Below are positions 46,441-57,282 of a stretch of DNA of 64,000 nucleotides, piece after piece. Each line of letters starts with the position of its first letter. Position 1 is the first letter of the stretch. The notes below the pieces were generated by a model that ran no database searches, had not been told where the DNA came from, and worked only from the letters and a program-made list of their open reading frames with translations. Both the position numbers and the translations under genes were made by a program. The DNA is from Pseudocercospora fijiensis CIRAD86 (Eukaryota; Ascomycota; Dothideomycetes; Mycosphaerellales; Mycosphaerellaceae): the NCBI RefSeq assembly GCF_000340215.1, contig NW_006921541.1, positions 2,267,527 to 2,331,526 of the forward strand. The letters run 5' to 3'.

Positions 46441-48984
46441 ATATGTCTCGAGCAAGCTTAAAGGTCGCGAGGGCGAGTTTACTTAGATAGAGGTAGGTAG
46501 AGGTTAGTAGAGGTTAGTAGAGGTGTATATATTTGCTATAGAAGGCACATACGCGCTTTGACGCGCTAAGCCTAGTACGCGTAGAGACAAAACAGACGCG
46601 TAAATAGAGGTTTGTCTAAGCTATGTTTGTCTTTTTGTCTAAGTCTTGTAGATACGATTGTGCTCTTTGCCTATTCTTACTTACTTGCTTACTAAGATAT
46701 CGGAACGGCTAGACTTCGCGCTGCTAAATATCGATATCGATAGACCTGTTAATGCTATATATACAATATAGTAGACCTAGAGGAGCAGTAGTTAGTATAT
46801 TAATGATAGTTTATTTAGGTATTATAAGCTAAAATAAATACAGAGCGAAGCCTAAAAAAGATAGCAAGCCCGCTAGCGCCATCGCTCTACTAAGATCTAA
46901 AAAAAATATATAGAGATATAGAAATATAAAAAAATAACAAAGGGCCTATGCCTTTAGAGGCGGAAGGACTATTAGCTTCTTCTTAGCGCGCTTAGCGCTA
47001 GCGAGGTTCTTTCTCTATTATATAGTTAGCATATCTAGAATCTATGTAACTAGAAAGCTACCCTATAGATATATACCTTGCGACCCTTGTCGCTAGCGCT
47101 AGTCTTCCTCGGTATAACTACCGCGAAGTCGGAGCGCACTACCCTATCGAAATCTTCGTTAATGCTGTATATACCAATTAGCTACTAGATACTAGATGTA
47201 AGGTACTAGATGCTAAATGCTAGGTCTTACGGGTAGCTGTCGTATGCCTCTACGAGGGCTCTATTCGCATTAGCGCATTGCTAGCCTATATACTATTAGC
47301 TCTATCTATATACAACAGTTAGTATTAGGAGCTTACTAAGCTTCTTGTCGGCTCGAGTGGCCGCAGCTACCTCCGAGCACAGAGCGCGATACCACCCTAA
47401 AGAAGATTAGTATATTAGCTAGATTCTTTATACGGAGCTTCGGAGGTATCGATTTGTAAAGCTTCGGAGGTATCGATTTATAAAGCTTATAATAAATAAG
47501 GCTTCGAGAGTTATAGACTCGGCATTGTAGCTATGCTATATTAAATAACATACACTTGCAGAAGGCTTAGCCCTAAGGGCCGGACTAGTTAATATCTAGG
47601 CGACCTTTTATATACTTAAAGCTATATATCTAGATTAGCATCGTTTATTAGGAAAGCATATTATATTATATCAAAAAAAATAGGAAAAAAGGCTTTAGCA
47701 TTATAATTAACTCACATAACGAAGAACTCGTCTTCGCTAAAGCGCTCGTCGAAAAATTCGAGCGTCTCTTTACTATTTAGTCCTATAAGGGACGCGTCCT
47801 CGTCTATTAGCTTTTAGACGTATTTCTATATATATGTTAGCTATATCTATAAATTCTCGAAACAAGAGAGGGTTTAGAACTAGAAGATTCGAGATTATAC
47901 TAAAGATTAGTAGGCTTCGGAACTATTAAGTTTAGGACTAATCCAAAAGTGCAGCTTAACTCGTAAGTTAAGCAAAAAGAAAAAGATGTAAACAGGCGGG
48001 CTAAATAGCGGGCTAAATAGGTAATTAGGGATTAACTTACACGACAATTTTTAATAGTCTCCGACTTCGTAACTCGTATATTAAGAGCTTTGCTCCGAGC
48101 CTAAGTATATAGCAATTTGTTATCTTTAAATATAGTCGCTCTATAAATTTCTTTAATAATATTATCCTTTGTTTTATGTCTACTAGTTTCGAAATGCATC
48201 CATTTAAACGCTTAATTAAGTAAATCACGCTTATTAGTCTTAGCTTTAAAGGCTTAAGACTTAGTAGTTAAAGGGGTAGGAAGGGACTTAGTAGGTAATC
48301 GTATATAGGGGTATTTCGTATAGAAACGCAACAGCTCTCGCAACTGTAATATATTAGCTACTATACTAAAGTGCCGCCGCCGCCTGTTTATATATAAAGG
48401 CTTAGCAAACAATAGAATAAATAAATAGTGTAGAGGTGCCTATATTAGATATAGTCGTAGTAGAATGAAATAAAGGTTTTCGCTAGATTCTTAGCTAAAT
48501 TCTAAACCTAACGCTAAAGCTGAATTCTGAACCTCTAAGTTAGCTAACGCTAAACCTAACGCTAAATATAATATTATATAGACTAAATGCTATATAGCAA
48601 TATGCTTCGATCTATATAGGGGATATATACCGGTGCTTCTAGTAGTAGCCGCTACGGCGGCTCTTCTGCTAGGGCTAGGGCTAGGGCTAGTGCTAGTGCT
48701 AGTGCTAGTGCTGTCTCTACTATATCGAAACGTACGATCGGTATATAAAGGACTTAGGTAGGAGCGTAAAGGAAGCAAGGAAGCAGTATCGTGCATTGTA
48801 TAAAGTCGGAGGTGCGGTAGACCTACTCCGAACCGCTTAGTAACTGTTCCTATTAGATCCTATAGCAAAAGTAGACTCCTACGATTTAGAAACCTCTACG
48901 GTAGGTAGATCTATACTGAAGACTAATTTGCAATAGTATATAGTGAATATACGGGTATAGTACGGTAGATAATAGCGCCTATAG
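46441..48984. repeat. Unclassified RIP-altered remnants
   Basis: TpA-rich sequence with short direct repeats (GGTTAGTAGA near 46495-46520) and a 63-codon minus-strand frame (48037-48228) of no recognised family. A segment of about 45-60 bp at 48860-48906 (CCTACGATTTAGAAACCTCT, then CGGTAGGTAGATCTATA) matches 41633-41680 in the same orientation and may mark two ends of one element. Otherwise nothing recognisable. Confidence 0.45.
48665..48714. repeat. Hexamer repeat CTAGGG/CTAGTG
   Basis: About three CTAGGG then four CTAGTG units. It is not TTAGGG, so it is not a telomere tract. Confidence 0.8.
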
Positions 48985-50024
48985 TTGGCGTTGAGATTGC
49001 TGAAATCTTACAGTTATTTCAGACCGCATCCCCGCGCAAAGGTGTGTTTATACTGCTCGATTGATGATTGGGCTGACTCAGTCTGTCGCTGTTTCACTGG
49101 CTACGACAGGCCTCTCTGCCTTCGTGAACAGGTCTGCCATCCTTGCAGGTATCCCGAAGTAGCTTGATCACAAGCGTCGACACATTTTTGCTGGCGTGCT
49201 TCGCTCCGAAGAAAACCTCTCCTTTTATGCATAACGTGCGGACGTGCTGGGTAGAATACCGGCCTGCCAAACCCGCGGCTCTGGTACCCTTTGGTTGGAT
49301 TTGCCTTTACGGCCATCCATCCAGCGAAGGGGAGCGCCTGTCCTCGACTCCTCGCAGGGCCGGTACAATCGCATGCGCGTGATGGTATCCCGCAGTCGCT
49401 TAAAATCTGCTTTTCTGATCATACGTGTTACCTTACGCTAACCTCGAACCCAGACATGCCTTCGCAGTATCTCGAACCAGGGTGTCAGAGAGTGCACTCA
49501 CCTTTCAATCGTCTGCTTGTCACGGCTCGGTTCCTGCCCAAACATCGGAGAAAACCTCTTCGAGCCTTGACGTAGCGGCCGCATCGATCCTGCGGTGCAG
49601 CTATGCAGTATCTGCCGAGAAACTCGACAAGCCAAGCCGCGCGAGATGGTCACTGCCCTTGCTCCACTCGCCGTGGTGGTACACAATCGGGATCTTGGGT
49701 CTCTGAGCCGACAAGCCTGAGACCTTTCAATCGCACAGGCCCAGGGTCATCTTTCACCTTCTACAGCTCGTCCAGTCGGTAGCCCTTCGGAGACACGCCA
49801 CTCTTGACCCGATCGAACTTGCTTCATCTCTGGCCTTGAACAAATATAGGGTATTACGTCGTGAGCCATGCAAGCGGCCAGGGCATGGACGAACTAAATT
49901 CGACCCTCGATCCAACCACAGATGTCCGTCATCACGAGAGATCAGTGTGAGCAGTTGATCTATTGTTCATAATATCGAGCAGCAAAACTGACGTTTCTCT
50001 TGCAAACACAGCATTGACGACGAT
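48985..50024. other. Ordinary DNA upstream of the bZIP gene
   Basis: Sharp return to normal CpA/TpG content near 48985. Several short overlapping frames exist on both strands, but none has family similarity or supporting structure that I can see. It probably holds the promoter and 5' UTR of the bZIP gene. A CAAACACAG just before the start (50001-50011) could be the 3' splice site of a 5'-UTR intron. Confidence 0.5.
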
Positions 50025-50861
50025 ATGACTGGACTCGTTCAGCCAATACCCTGCCGGACAACCCTCCTTCCAGTGTTGCACAACGAAAGCCTCCAGTCAT
50101 GGGAAGACACGATCAAAATCAATAAAGCTCTTTCACTGAGCTCAAGTGGTGCAGGGGGTTTCAACTGGCCACGACAAGTCTCAAGCGCGACCCCAGTCGC
50201 CAGCACGCCAGACCTATCACCACCAATGTACACGCAACTTCCAATGCAAGACACGGCGAACTCGACACAACTTCAGCGCATCACAATCTCCACTGACTCC
50301 ATAACCTCGAAGCTTCCGCAAAGCAGCATGTCTTATCGGCCAGATGTGCAGCAACCACCAAGTAAGAGACTACGCACCGTAGCTTCAGCAAAACAACCTT
50401 CTCTAGGTCCCGAAGAAAGCGCCAGCCACGCATCAACACGACTCAAACGCAACATGGGCCAAGCCCGCCGCGCAAAATCACTCGGCGCAACTCCCTCCTC
50501 TCACCAAGGTGAAGCGGGAGAAGACGAGGTAGATGAACAAGAAGAGCCAGAAAAACTCCGCATGTACCGCGAGCGCAATCGTATCGCAGCGGCAAAGACA
50601 AGACGAAAAAAGAAGTGTTCGGCCAAAGAACTCGAGCAAAGAGCGCAAGACGTCTTCCTTCAGAACCAGTCTTTGAAACACGAAGAACGCTCGTTACGGG
50701 ATGCTTTGAGTACGTTGAGATTCACGGCTTTGGCGCATGATCCTAGTAATTCTGGATGTGCGTGTGCGGATATTCATGGTTATAATCAGAGGAGAGCGTT
50801 GGAGATGGCGCAGGAAATGGCAGCTTCGAAGTCTTCGGCGACGCGGTTGGATTTGGGTTGA
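50025..50861 (+). CDS. bZIP transcription factor, ATF/CREB-like
   Basis: A 278-residue nuclear DNA-binding protein. The N-terminal 140 residues are Ser/Pro/Thr-rich and probably disordered. A basic stretch (KRNMGQARRAKS, about 141-152) and an acidic stretch (GEDEVDEQEEPE, about 165-176) follow. The bZIP basic region at 182-197 (RERNRIAAAKTRRKKK) has the invariant N-x7-R spacing (N185, R193), with Thr where many ATF factors have Cys. A heptad series follows: L203, V210, L217, L224, L231. The C-terminal C-x-C-x-D-I-x-x-Y segment is typical of fungal Atf1/IDI-4-like bZIP proteins, which act in stress or development. Single exon. It sits alone on a 2.3-kb non-RIP island between two transposon blocks. 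Target genes cannot be read from the sequence. Confidence 0.87.
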   Translation: MTGLVQPIPCRTTLLPVLHNESLQSWEDTIKINKALSLSSSGAGGFNWPRQVSSATPVASTPDLSPPMYTQLPMQDTANSTQLQRITISTDSITSKLPQSSMSYRPDVQQPPSKRLRTVASAKQPSLGPEESASHASTRLKRNMGQARRAKSLGATPSSHQGEAGEDEVDEQEEPEKLRMYRERNRIAAAKTRRKKKCSAKELEQRAQDVFLQNQSLKHEERSLRDALSTLRFTALAHDPSNSGCACADIHGYNQRRALEMAQEMAASKSSATRLDLG

Positions 50862-51250
50862 TGATGACGACAGTAGCGGAATTATGATTTGAGCCGAGTC
50901 TTTTTCTTCATTTTGATGCTGATGAGCGCGCTATTGGGGTATGAGGCGTCCGTCGATGGATGGGCGGTTTGATGTGTATTCGTTTTTGGAGAACCGATTG
51001 AGTGGGTATGCCTCGCACCGGTCCACTGGTGCATGGGCAAATGCGAAGAACATTCTTCGACAATGAATGCATGGAGGCTGCTTGTGGCTAGCTGATGCAA
51101 TGGCCTGAGCACAGAAGCAAGAAGAACGCAGGTAAGACAGGACGCATCTGCTACAGGTGTTGTATACCAAGGTTGGGCCTAGGCCGTTCAAGCTCGCCCA
51201 GCCCAGCCAGCCACCGAGAAAGCTCTCCCATTTAGGGAGGCCCATATATA
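50862..51250. other. 3' flank of the bZIP gene
   Basis: Normal-composition sequence up to the left end of element D. Short minus-strand frames here have no family similarity. The last bases TATATA (51245-51250) are a candidate target duplication for element D. Confidence 0.5.
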
Positions 51251-51264
51251 CCAGAGGCTCAATG
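51251..51264 (+). repeat. Element D left inverted repeat
   Basis: CCAGAGGCTCAATG, exact inverse of 55197-55210. The match ends after 14 bp. Confidence 0.8.
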
Positions 51265-51479
51265 CGGGGTTTCTTATACTTCTTACCGCTATTACTACCT
51301 AATTCTTCGTGTTTAACCTTCTACGACTCGCACTATACTCGCTATCGACTCGTAGAATGCCTCTACGTATCGATTTATCGCTATAGAAGGCTTAGATAAT
51401 ATCTTAAGTCTACGGCGGCACTATACGAGAAGTAATCGTATAGTACCTTATATAAGAGACCGGTTATTAGATATCTCTT

Positions 51480-52990
51480 AATATACTTAAACGAAGGCTT
51501 AAAGAGTAGAATATTAATTATAGCTACTCTACTTACTATTACCGAGTTAACGATATTAAGGCACTAAAGATCCGGGTCGTATATACCTTCTACGTTCTAT
51601 AGTTAACTAATAAAGAGGCGGTTCGAGTACTATAGGCGGATAGGTTTAAGATTAGCTAGCGGAGGTATTAACAGATACGTTAAGAGCTTAGATTAAAGAA
51701 GGCATTATTAATAGATAGATAGATAGAAGCGGAAGAATAGATAGTAGAGGTCTTATAGGAAGAGCTCGAGAAGTCTATAGTAGAGTCCTTTAGCCGACAG
51801 CACCTATATACCTATATTAGGTCTAAATACAATATTATTAGTAAAGATCGGCTATATCGTATAGCTTCTTTACTAAATCCTAAAGGGTTACGAGTCCGCC
51901 GCGAGCGGGCGCGAGAGTACTATAGAGCGATTATTATACCCGGCCCTAGTTACGCAATATTAATAGATACTTACTATAAATTCGAGTATTAGGGGATATA
52001 GATCTACGTAGCGATTAATATTTACTCGCGTTATATTGTCTAGATCTATATAGGCATTACTAGCCGGACAGCTGTCTCTATACTAGCTTAATACCTTATA
52101 ACGATCCGGAATAGTAGTATAATACTATAGATTATTCGATTAGACTATAGGGTAGAGACGATTCTAGCCGCGGATACTTACTATAAGACTCGCCTTACGA
52201 CTCGTAGTAATCCGGAACAACCGCTAGCCTTCGAGGACTGCTTTAAATACGGTACGAGTAAGATAAACTAGCGGATTAAGGCATAGTAGCGTTAGCAAGT
52301 ACCTATACTAAATAGCTAGAGGGGCTATTTCTACGAGTTACTACGCGAGTTACTATACGATGCTAAACTGCTAGCGGATCGGATTGCCTTCCTTATAATC
52401 TATATACTAATTATACGTTATAAAGTCCTCGAATTTGTTTACCTCTAGAATAGCTATCGTATCCGGAAGCAGGCTAATCGACTATACGTTATGCTAGGTA
52501 TTCCGCATATTCTATACTATTATCTAGAGCTTAGCGGGCATTCTTATTAAGGTATTCCTGTACCTAACGGCGCACTTAATAATATAGAGCAAGACCTTTA
52601 AGGATTCGGTATATATTAGATTCTATAGTATAGACTCGCTATAGACTCGCTAATAGACTCGCTAATTCCTAGATCTTAAAGCCTACCTGCCCGAGGCTAC
52701 GCTTTCTTAGTATAAGACAGCATTATAGATTCATAGCTTCTCGTATCTAGTAAGTAGTAGCGAGAATAGCGATAATATAGAGCGCCTTTACCGCTCTACC
52801 TACTTGCTTCTTCGAGGGCTAGCTAGGGAGTATATAGCTATAGGGTTAGAGCCGGAACTAATAGAGTTAGATAAGCTATTAGCAGCACGTAGTTAGTTAG
52901 CGGCGGCTCGGAATTAGGAAGCTAGGTTAATTAAGTTTGCAAATAATGTATACTAATCTCCGATCTACGAGCCGGCCGCAAGTATATAGC
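51480..52990 (+). pseudogene. Integrase-core transposase remnant of element D
   Basis: Plus-strand frame with RIP stops. It reads RRERAREYYRAIIIPGPSYA, then LIDTYYKFEY with a putative catalytic Asp (51966-51968), VAINIYSRYIV, TSRTAVSILA, RLDYRVETILAADTYYKTR with the second Asp (52143-52145), LADRIAFLIIYI, then NSYRIRKQANRLYVMLGIPH and LYYYLELSGHS. This order matches the rve-domain family widespread in fungal genomes, with xxIDxYxK, IDxYSRxIVW, RxDxGxE and WxxxRIRxQ motifs. A helical tail (IERLYRSTYLLLRGLA) follows. Original start not found. Confidence 0.68.
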
Positions 52991-53079
52991 GAGTCGCTTT
53001 TTCTAGTTCGATTTTATCTATAACCTTCTTAAACCTCTGCTATTTCTACCTCTATTTATCTAATAATACCTACTAATTA

Positions 53080-54230
53080 GGGCACCTATTGTACTAAATT
53101 AGGCGTCGACTATGCAAAGATATATAGTAAATACCGATACTATTTACAATGCGGCCTTCTTAATCCCGATCTACTAAGCGAGCAATTTGTTCGCGAGCAA
53201 TTAGTAGCCGCCGCTACGAGTAGCTCCGCGAGTACGGTACGAGGCTTTAATACGTTCCCCTCTATACCTAAGGCAGCTAATGCTATACGCAATGCTGCTA
53301 GTTAGTTTTACAAGCTAATAACTCGAATACTAAATGCTAGATCTCGGAGCCTCTCGCAACGTCTACTAATACCTACTTTAGCTTTAGCTTTAGCTTTATT
53401 AGACCTTAAAGCACAGGTATACTATTGCCGCTATTTAATCTATACTTAGTATATAGAAGTTAAGCTTACGAGTACAACTGAGATATAGTTCTATAGTAAA
53501 CCTAACCTATATACTACTATTACGGATACCTAGTCTAACTAAGAATTCCTCGAAGCCGAGATAATATTTATAGACTAGATTGTCGACCGGATTAACGCCT
53601 ACGAGCTACTAGATAGTAGTATCGATCGGACCTAGGACTATTATAACTACTTCCTCTATACAGACTTTAATAATATAACTAATTAACTAGAGAAGCTAGT
53701 AAGTAAGGCGCTTCGATTACTTAGACAGGCTTTAACGGTCTATAAACTAGTAACAAAGTTATTATTAGTCTACGAGATTAAGCTCTATATCTAGACTAAG
53801 TAGGAGAAGTAGTAATAACAAAAGCGGAAACATCGGTTAAGTACTATTACTACGAGTACTAGTGCGAGTAATATAGCGAGTTAGCAAAAGGTAGTTAATA
53901 GCATTAAGATTAAGAAAGAAAAGCTATAGACTAAGAAGGTTATCGATACGAATTAGCCGCCCGAGATTATTAACTTAAGCAGCGATACTACCGCGAGTAT
54001 ACCGCGAGGTACGCCTACTCCGAAAGGGTCGAGCGATTAGCAACCTACTAATAGATAGGCTAATAGTAGCGGATAGGCTAATAGCGGTAGATAGGCTAAT
54101 AGCGGTAGATAGGCTAATAGCGGCGGAGAGGCTAATAGCGGCAGAGAGGCTAATAGCGGCGGACAGGCTAAGAAGATAAAGCGCAGTTAACGACTAAAGA
54201 AGAAGAGATAGAATAGTAGACTCGTAGTAG
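53080..54230 (+). pseudogene. Element D second plus-strand ORF, repeat-rich C-terminus
   Basis: A frame with RIP stops: LGVDYAKIYSKYRYYLQCGL, VRGFNTFPSIPKAANAIRN, LEKLVSKALRLLRQALTVYK, a Lys/Gln-rich part, PPEIINLSSDTT (which looks like a SUMO-interaction motif), and a C-terminal run of six-residue ANSG-type repeats before KKIKR basic residues. The ORF may be the C-terminal half of the integrase-like gene or a separate gene. No family recognised. Confidence 0.45.
54046..54172. repeat. 18-bp tandem repeat in element D
   Basis: About six to seven copies of GGCTAATAGCGGTAGATA with small variants, in phase with the plus-strand ORF. Confidence 0.85.
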
Positions 54231-54394
54231 ACTCGTAGTAGACTCGCACTTCTTCTTTACTATCTCTAAGACCTCGACCTCTAACTTAAACATCTTCTAC
54301 TAGCGGCTAGCGAGTCGTATTTAGCTACAGCTCCTTCTAAATAGTATATACATCGCGAGACCTAATAATAGCCTTATTCTTAAGCCATTTAAAC

Positions 54395-54905
54395 TACAAG
54401 AGGTAGTATCCTTCTAACTTATTAAACCTAGCTTCTAGTGCCTTAATCTTTGCCTCTAGTTTAGTATTCTTTGCCTCTAGTATAGTATTCTTTGCCTCTA
54501 TAGCCTCGACTCGCGCCTATATCGTAGCTAGCTCGCTGTTTCTATCGTCTTCTTTAACCTCTATACTAGCCGTATAGCTAGACTTACCCTTATACTTATA
54601 ATAAGCGTAGATACGCTCGCCCTTAGTATTAAGTATACGATACTTAAAGTTATTAGAGCGTATGCAGTAGTAGTATAGCGCTAGTATAAGCTTGCTAGAG
54701 TCCGTTTCTATAATAAGTCTAGTAGCCTTGTGTTTCCGTAGTCTGTTTAGTACCGCCTTCTTCTTATCTAGTATCGCTATTTAATCGAGTAGCTCTTACT
54801 ATATCTACGCGCTATAATACTAGAAATCGTAGGTATTTATAGTCGTAGGGCGTCGAAGCCTAGAGCGAGTTAGTAGCGAGTCTATAGCGATACGCCTTAC
54901 GACTT
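54395..54905 (-). pseudogene. Element D minus-strand coiled-coil ORF
   Basis: A minus-strand frame, about 170 codons, with few stops: LDKKKAVLNRLRKHKATRL, IIETDSSKLILALYYYCIRS, RILNTKGERIYAYYKYKGKS and a heptad coiled coil with LEAKNTKLEAKIKALEARF. It converges on the plus-strand ORF. Possibly an accessory gene of the element. No family recognised. Confidence 0.45.
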
Positions 54906-55196
54906 ATAATAAATATTCTCCTCCTCCTACTAGTAAGTATGCTACTAAAGTTAAAGCTAAAGCTACTAAAGCTACGCTAAGAATAAGGTTGCGCGGAATA
55001 CTAGTTATAGCGGCTACTACTATCGGTATCGCTATCGGTATCGCTATCGCTATCGGTATCGATAGAAGAAGAATATTATAAGGTAAGGCGCGAAAGTATA
55101 GTATATCTAAGTAAGGTTTGTCGCGATAATAGGCATAGTAAGGTTAGTAAGGAAGATACAGGAAGAATAGGAAGCGACAATAGGCTCAAGTGAAGC

Positions 55197-55210
55197 CATT
55201 GAGCCTCTGG
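55197..55210 (-). repeat. Element D right inverted repeat
   Basis: CATTGAGCCTCTGG, exact inverse of 51251-51264. Confidence 0.8.
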
Positions 55211-55216
55211 TATGTA

Positions 55217-55535
55217 TGGAGCTCCGTCCCTATTAGACTTTGTCCTCAGGCTCACTAGCGGCTCACCACTACGTGCGAAGAAGGCTTCATCAATGCAAGG
55301 ATGGCACAAGCCGGCCTGGCCGAACTCCAGGCCTGGGTCCAAAGCCTTTAGTTCGCAGCTTATCGTGAGCACGCCATGCAAGGCCAACCGCATCTTGCCC
55401 ATACCATCACTTGCAGTAGAAGATTTATCAGGAACCATGATCCGTAGTTGGAGTTGACAGAAAGCACCGGTCGGCCTCCTTCGATCAACCTGGACAAGTT
55501 GCACACCTCTCGAGGTCGACACTACCCTCGATACA
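55217..55535. promoter_or_regulatory. Upstream region of the amino acid permease gene
   Basis: Normal-composition 320 bp between element D and the permease start. No TATA box or binding site can be named with confidence. Element D therefore lies about 325 bp upstream of the start codon and could affect expression. Confidence 0.4.
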
Positions 55536-57038
55536 ATGGCAACCACCACCCGCGGTGATGCGAAATACGACGAGGAGAAGACCACTCGCGTAGCTACGCA
55601 CGACTTGGACCACACGACCTACGATGGCGACAGCGCAGACGTCTCCATCACAGCACTCGTTGAAGAGGACCACAAACATGAGATCGCTCTGCGAACAATG
55701 TCATGGCAAAAAGCCGCTTGGCTTCTCGCTGGTGACCAGGTCTGCTTGGCCATCATGGCGCAGACATGGTCTCTGTCCGTTCTCGGCTGGGTTCCAGGAC
55801 TCATCACCATGGCTCTCGCTGGTGTACTCTTCTACATCACATCCTTGACAATGCACAAGTTCATCATGAAACACCCCCAGATCAAGGACATCTGCGATTT
55901 CGGCTACTATGTTTTCGGAAAGAGCAAGATTGCTTACTGGTTTACGTCTTTCATGCTGTTGTGCAACAATATCATGCTCATTGGCTTCCATGTTCTCACC
56001 GGCGCCAAGGTCCTGAACACCCTCTCCGATCACTCCTTGTGTACTGTCATCTTCAGCGTTATCGCGACAATTATGGGTATCGTTATGAGCATGCCACGCA
56101 CGCTGAAGCATGTCTCATTCATGTCCATGTTCAGCGCTTCATGCATGGCCATTGCTATTCTGCTCTTCCTCGTCTTCGCTGGCATTGAAGATGCTCCATA
56201 CTATGGGTACAATGGCAATTACCCAGAGCTCGGCGAAGTCTTTACATACGCCTTCCCACAGGACGCTGTCACCTGGGTCGCTTGCATGAATGCAGTCCTC
56301 AACATTACCTTCCTCTGGGTAAGTCATTTTGTTGTAGTCGTACAATTCGTTCGCATCTCACTGACTTCCACGTTGCAGGTCCCTCAAATTCTCTTCCCAA
56401 CCTTCATCGCCGAGATGGAGCGCCCACAAGACTTTCCCAAAGCCCTCGCTGTCCTCGCCGGTCTCTCCGCCTTCCTCTTCATCGTCCCACCAGCCATAGG
56501 TTTCCACTATCTCGGCCAGTACTCGACCGCACCGGCTTTCGGCAGCTTGGGCGTGACCGCCTACAAGAAGGCATCCTTCGCCTTCGTCATCGTCCCAACT
56601 CTGGTCATCGGTGTCATCTACGCCAATGTTTCTGCCAAGTTCATCTACCACAAGCTCATCATGGGCAAGTCCCGCCACCAACACAGCAACACCGTCATCG
56701 GCTGGGGTGTCTGGGCTCTTGTTATGATCGTTGTCTGGCTGGTCGCCTTTGTCTTCGCTGAAGTCATTCCATCGATGGGTGACTTCCTCTCCCTGCTTGG
56801 TGCTGCATTCGACTCCTTCTTCGGCTTCATATTCTTTGCCGTTGCTTACTACCAGCTTTACAAGGGCAACTTCTTTGGTGGAGCTCGCCGATCAGTCATG
56901 ACTGTCATCCACATCTTTGTGATGGTCGTTGGTCTGTTCCTGCTTGGTCCAGGACTTTATGCTGCTGTTAAAGCTATCATTGCAGATTACTCGAGCGCTG
57001 TCAAGCCGGCTTTCAGCTGTGCTAACGTGTCCATCTAA
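55536..57038 (+). CDS. Amino acid permease, AAAP family (mtr-like)
   Basis: Plasma-membrane proton-coupled amino acid importer of the Aa_trans family, like Neurospora mtr. The hydrophilic N-terminus (about 1-60) ends with RTMSWQKAAWLLAGDQVCLAIM, the family's first membrane segment, followed by about ten more hydrophobic helices (for example GLITMALAGVLFYITSLTMH, IAYWFTSFMLLCNNIMLIGF, TVIFSVIATIMGIVMSM). VPQILFPTFIAEMERPQDFPKAL matches the conserved mid-protein loop of the family. An intron is evident at 56319-56378 (GTAAGT, CTGAC branch, TTGCAG). It is 60 bp and has no stop, so the unspliced frame also stays open (500 residues); the spliced protein has 480, which removes a segment atypical of the family. 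The coding region is therefore 55536-56318 joined to 56379-57038. Substrate specificity (neutral or aromatic) is inference. Confidence 0.88.
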   Translation: MATTTRGDAKYDEEKTTRVATHDLDHTTYDGDSADVSITALVEEDHKHEIALRTMSWQKAAWLLAGDQVCLAIMAQTWSLSVLGWVPGLITMALAGVLFYITSLTMHKFIMKHPQIKDICDFGYYVFGKSKIAYWFTSFMLLCNNIMLIGFHVLTGAKVLNTLSDHSLCTVIFSVIATIMGIVMSMPRTLKHVSFMSMFSASCMAIAILLFLVFAGIEDAPYYGYNGNYPELGEVFTYAFPQDAVTWVACMNAVLNITFLWVSHFVVVVQFVRISLTSTLQVPQILFPTFIAEMERPQDFPKALAVLAGLSAFLFIVPPAIGFHYLGQYSTAPAFGSLGVTAYKKASFAFVIVPTLVIGVIYANVSAKFIYHKLIMGKSRHQHSNTVIGWGVWALVMIVVWLVAFVFAEVIPSMGDFLSLLGAAFDSFFGFIFFAVAYYQLYKGNFFGGARRSVMTVIHIFVMVVGLFLLGPGLYAAVKAIIADYSSAVKPAFSCANVSI

Positions 57039-57282
57039 GTCGCGAGAGATGGGGAAAGGGCGTTCTTGAGCTTTGGGATGATAACTATGATCCCACATTA
57101 TACGCGAAATGAATGAGATATGAAAATCAACTCCCACTTTCCGCTCAGCTGGGTCTTGTAGCTGTTCTACATCTTGTCCGCTCTGGTCGTGAATTCGTGT
57201 CATTCTGGGCAGCGGAAGATTTGAAGAGGACTATGATGCTCCGAACGCGCTCATATATCCAACCAGTCTTCACTTTTCTCAT
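57039..57282. other. Convergent 3' intergenic region
   Basis: 244 bp between the stops of two convergent genes; it must hold both 3' UTRs and terminators. No hairpin or other element seen. Confidence 0.5.

Larger units (their letters stand above)
51251..55210 (+). mobile_element. Element D: DNA transposon with integrase-like gene
   Basis: A 3960-bp RIP-altered block bounded by perfect 14-bp inverted repeats, CCAGAGGCTCAATG at 51251-51264 and its complement at 55197-55210. Flanks TATATA (51245-51250) and TATGTA (55211-55216) fit a 6-bp duplication in which one copy underwent TpG to TpA. Inside are an integrase-core-type ORF and a second ORF on the plus strand and a coiled-coil ORF on the minus strand. 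The composition changes abruptly at both ends. The superfamily is unclear; a Ginger-like or another rve-domain DNA transposon would fit the catalytic ORF. Confidence 0.78.

Noticed and set aside
48665..48714. Telomere-like CTAGGG repeat
   Set aside because: The unit is CTAGGG/CTAGTG, not TTAGGG, only a few copies, and internal.
49101..49706. Several overlapping frames of 60-94 codons on both strands
   Set aside because: None has coding features over the others or a recognisable family; treated as intergenic.
55076..55615. Minus-strand 179-codon frame across the right end of element D
   Set aside because: It spans the transposon border and the permease start, so it cannot be an old gene; no similarity recognised.
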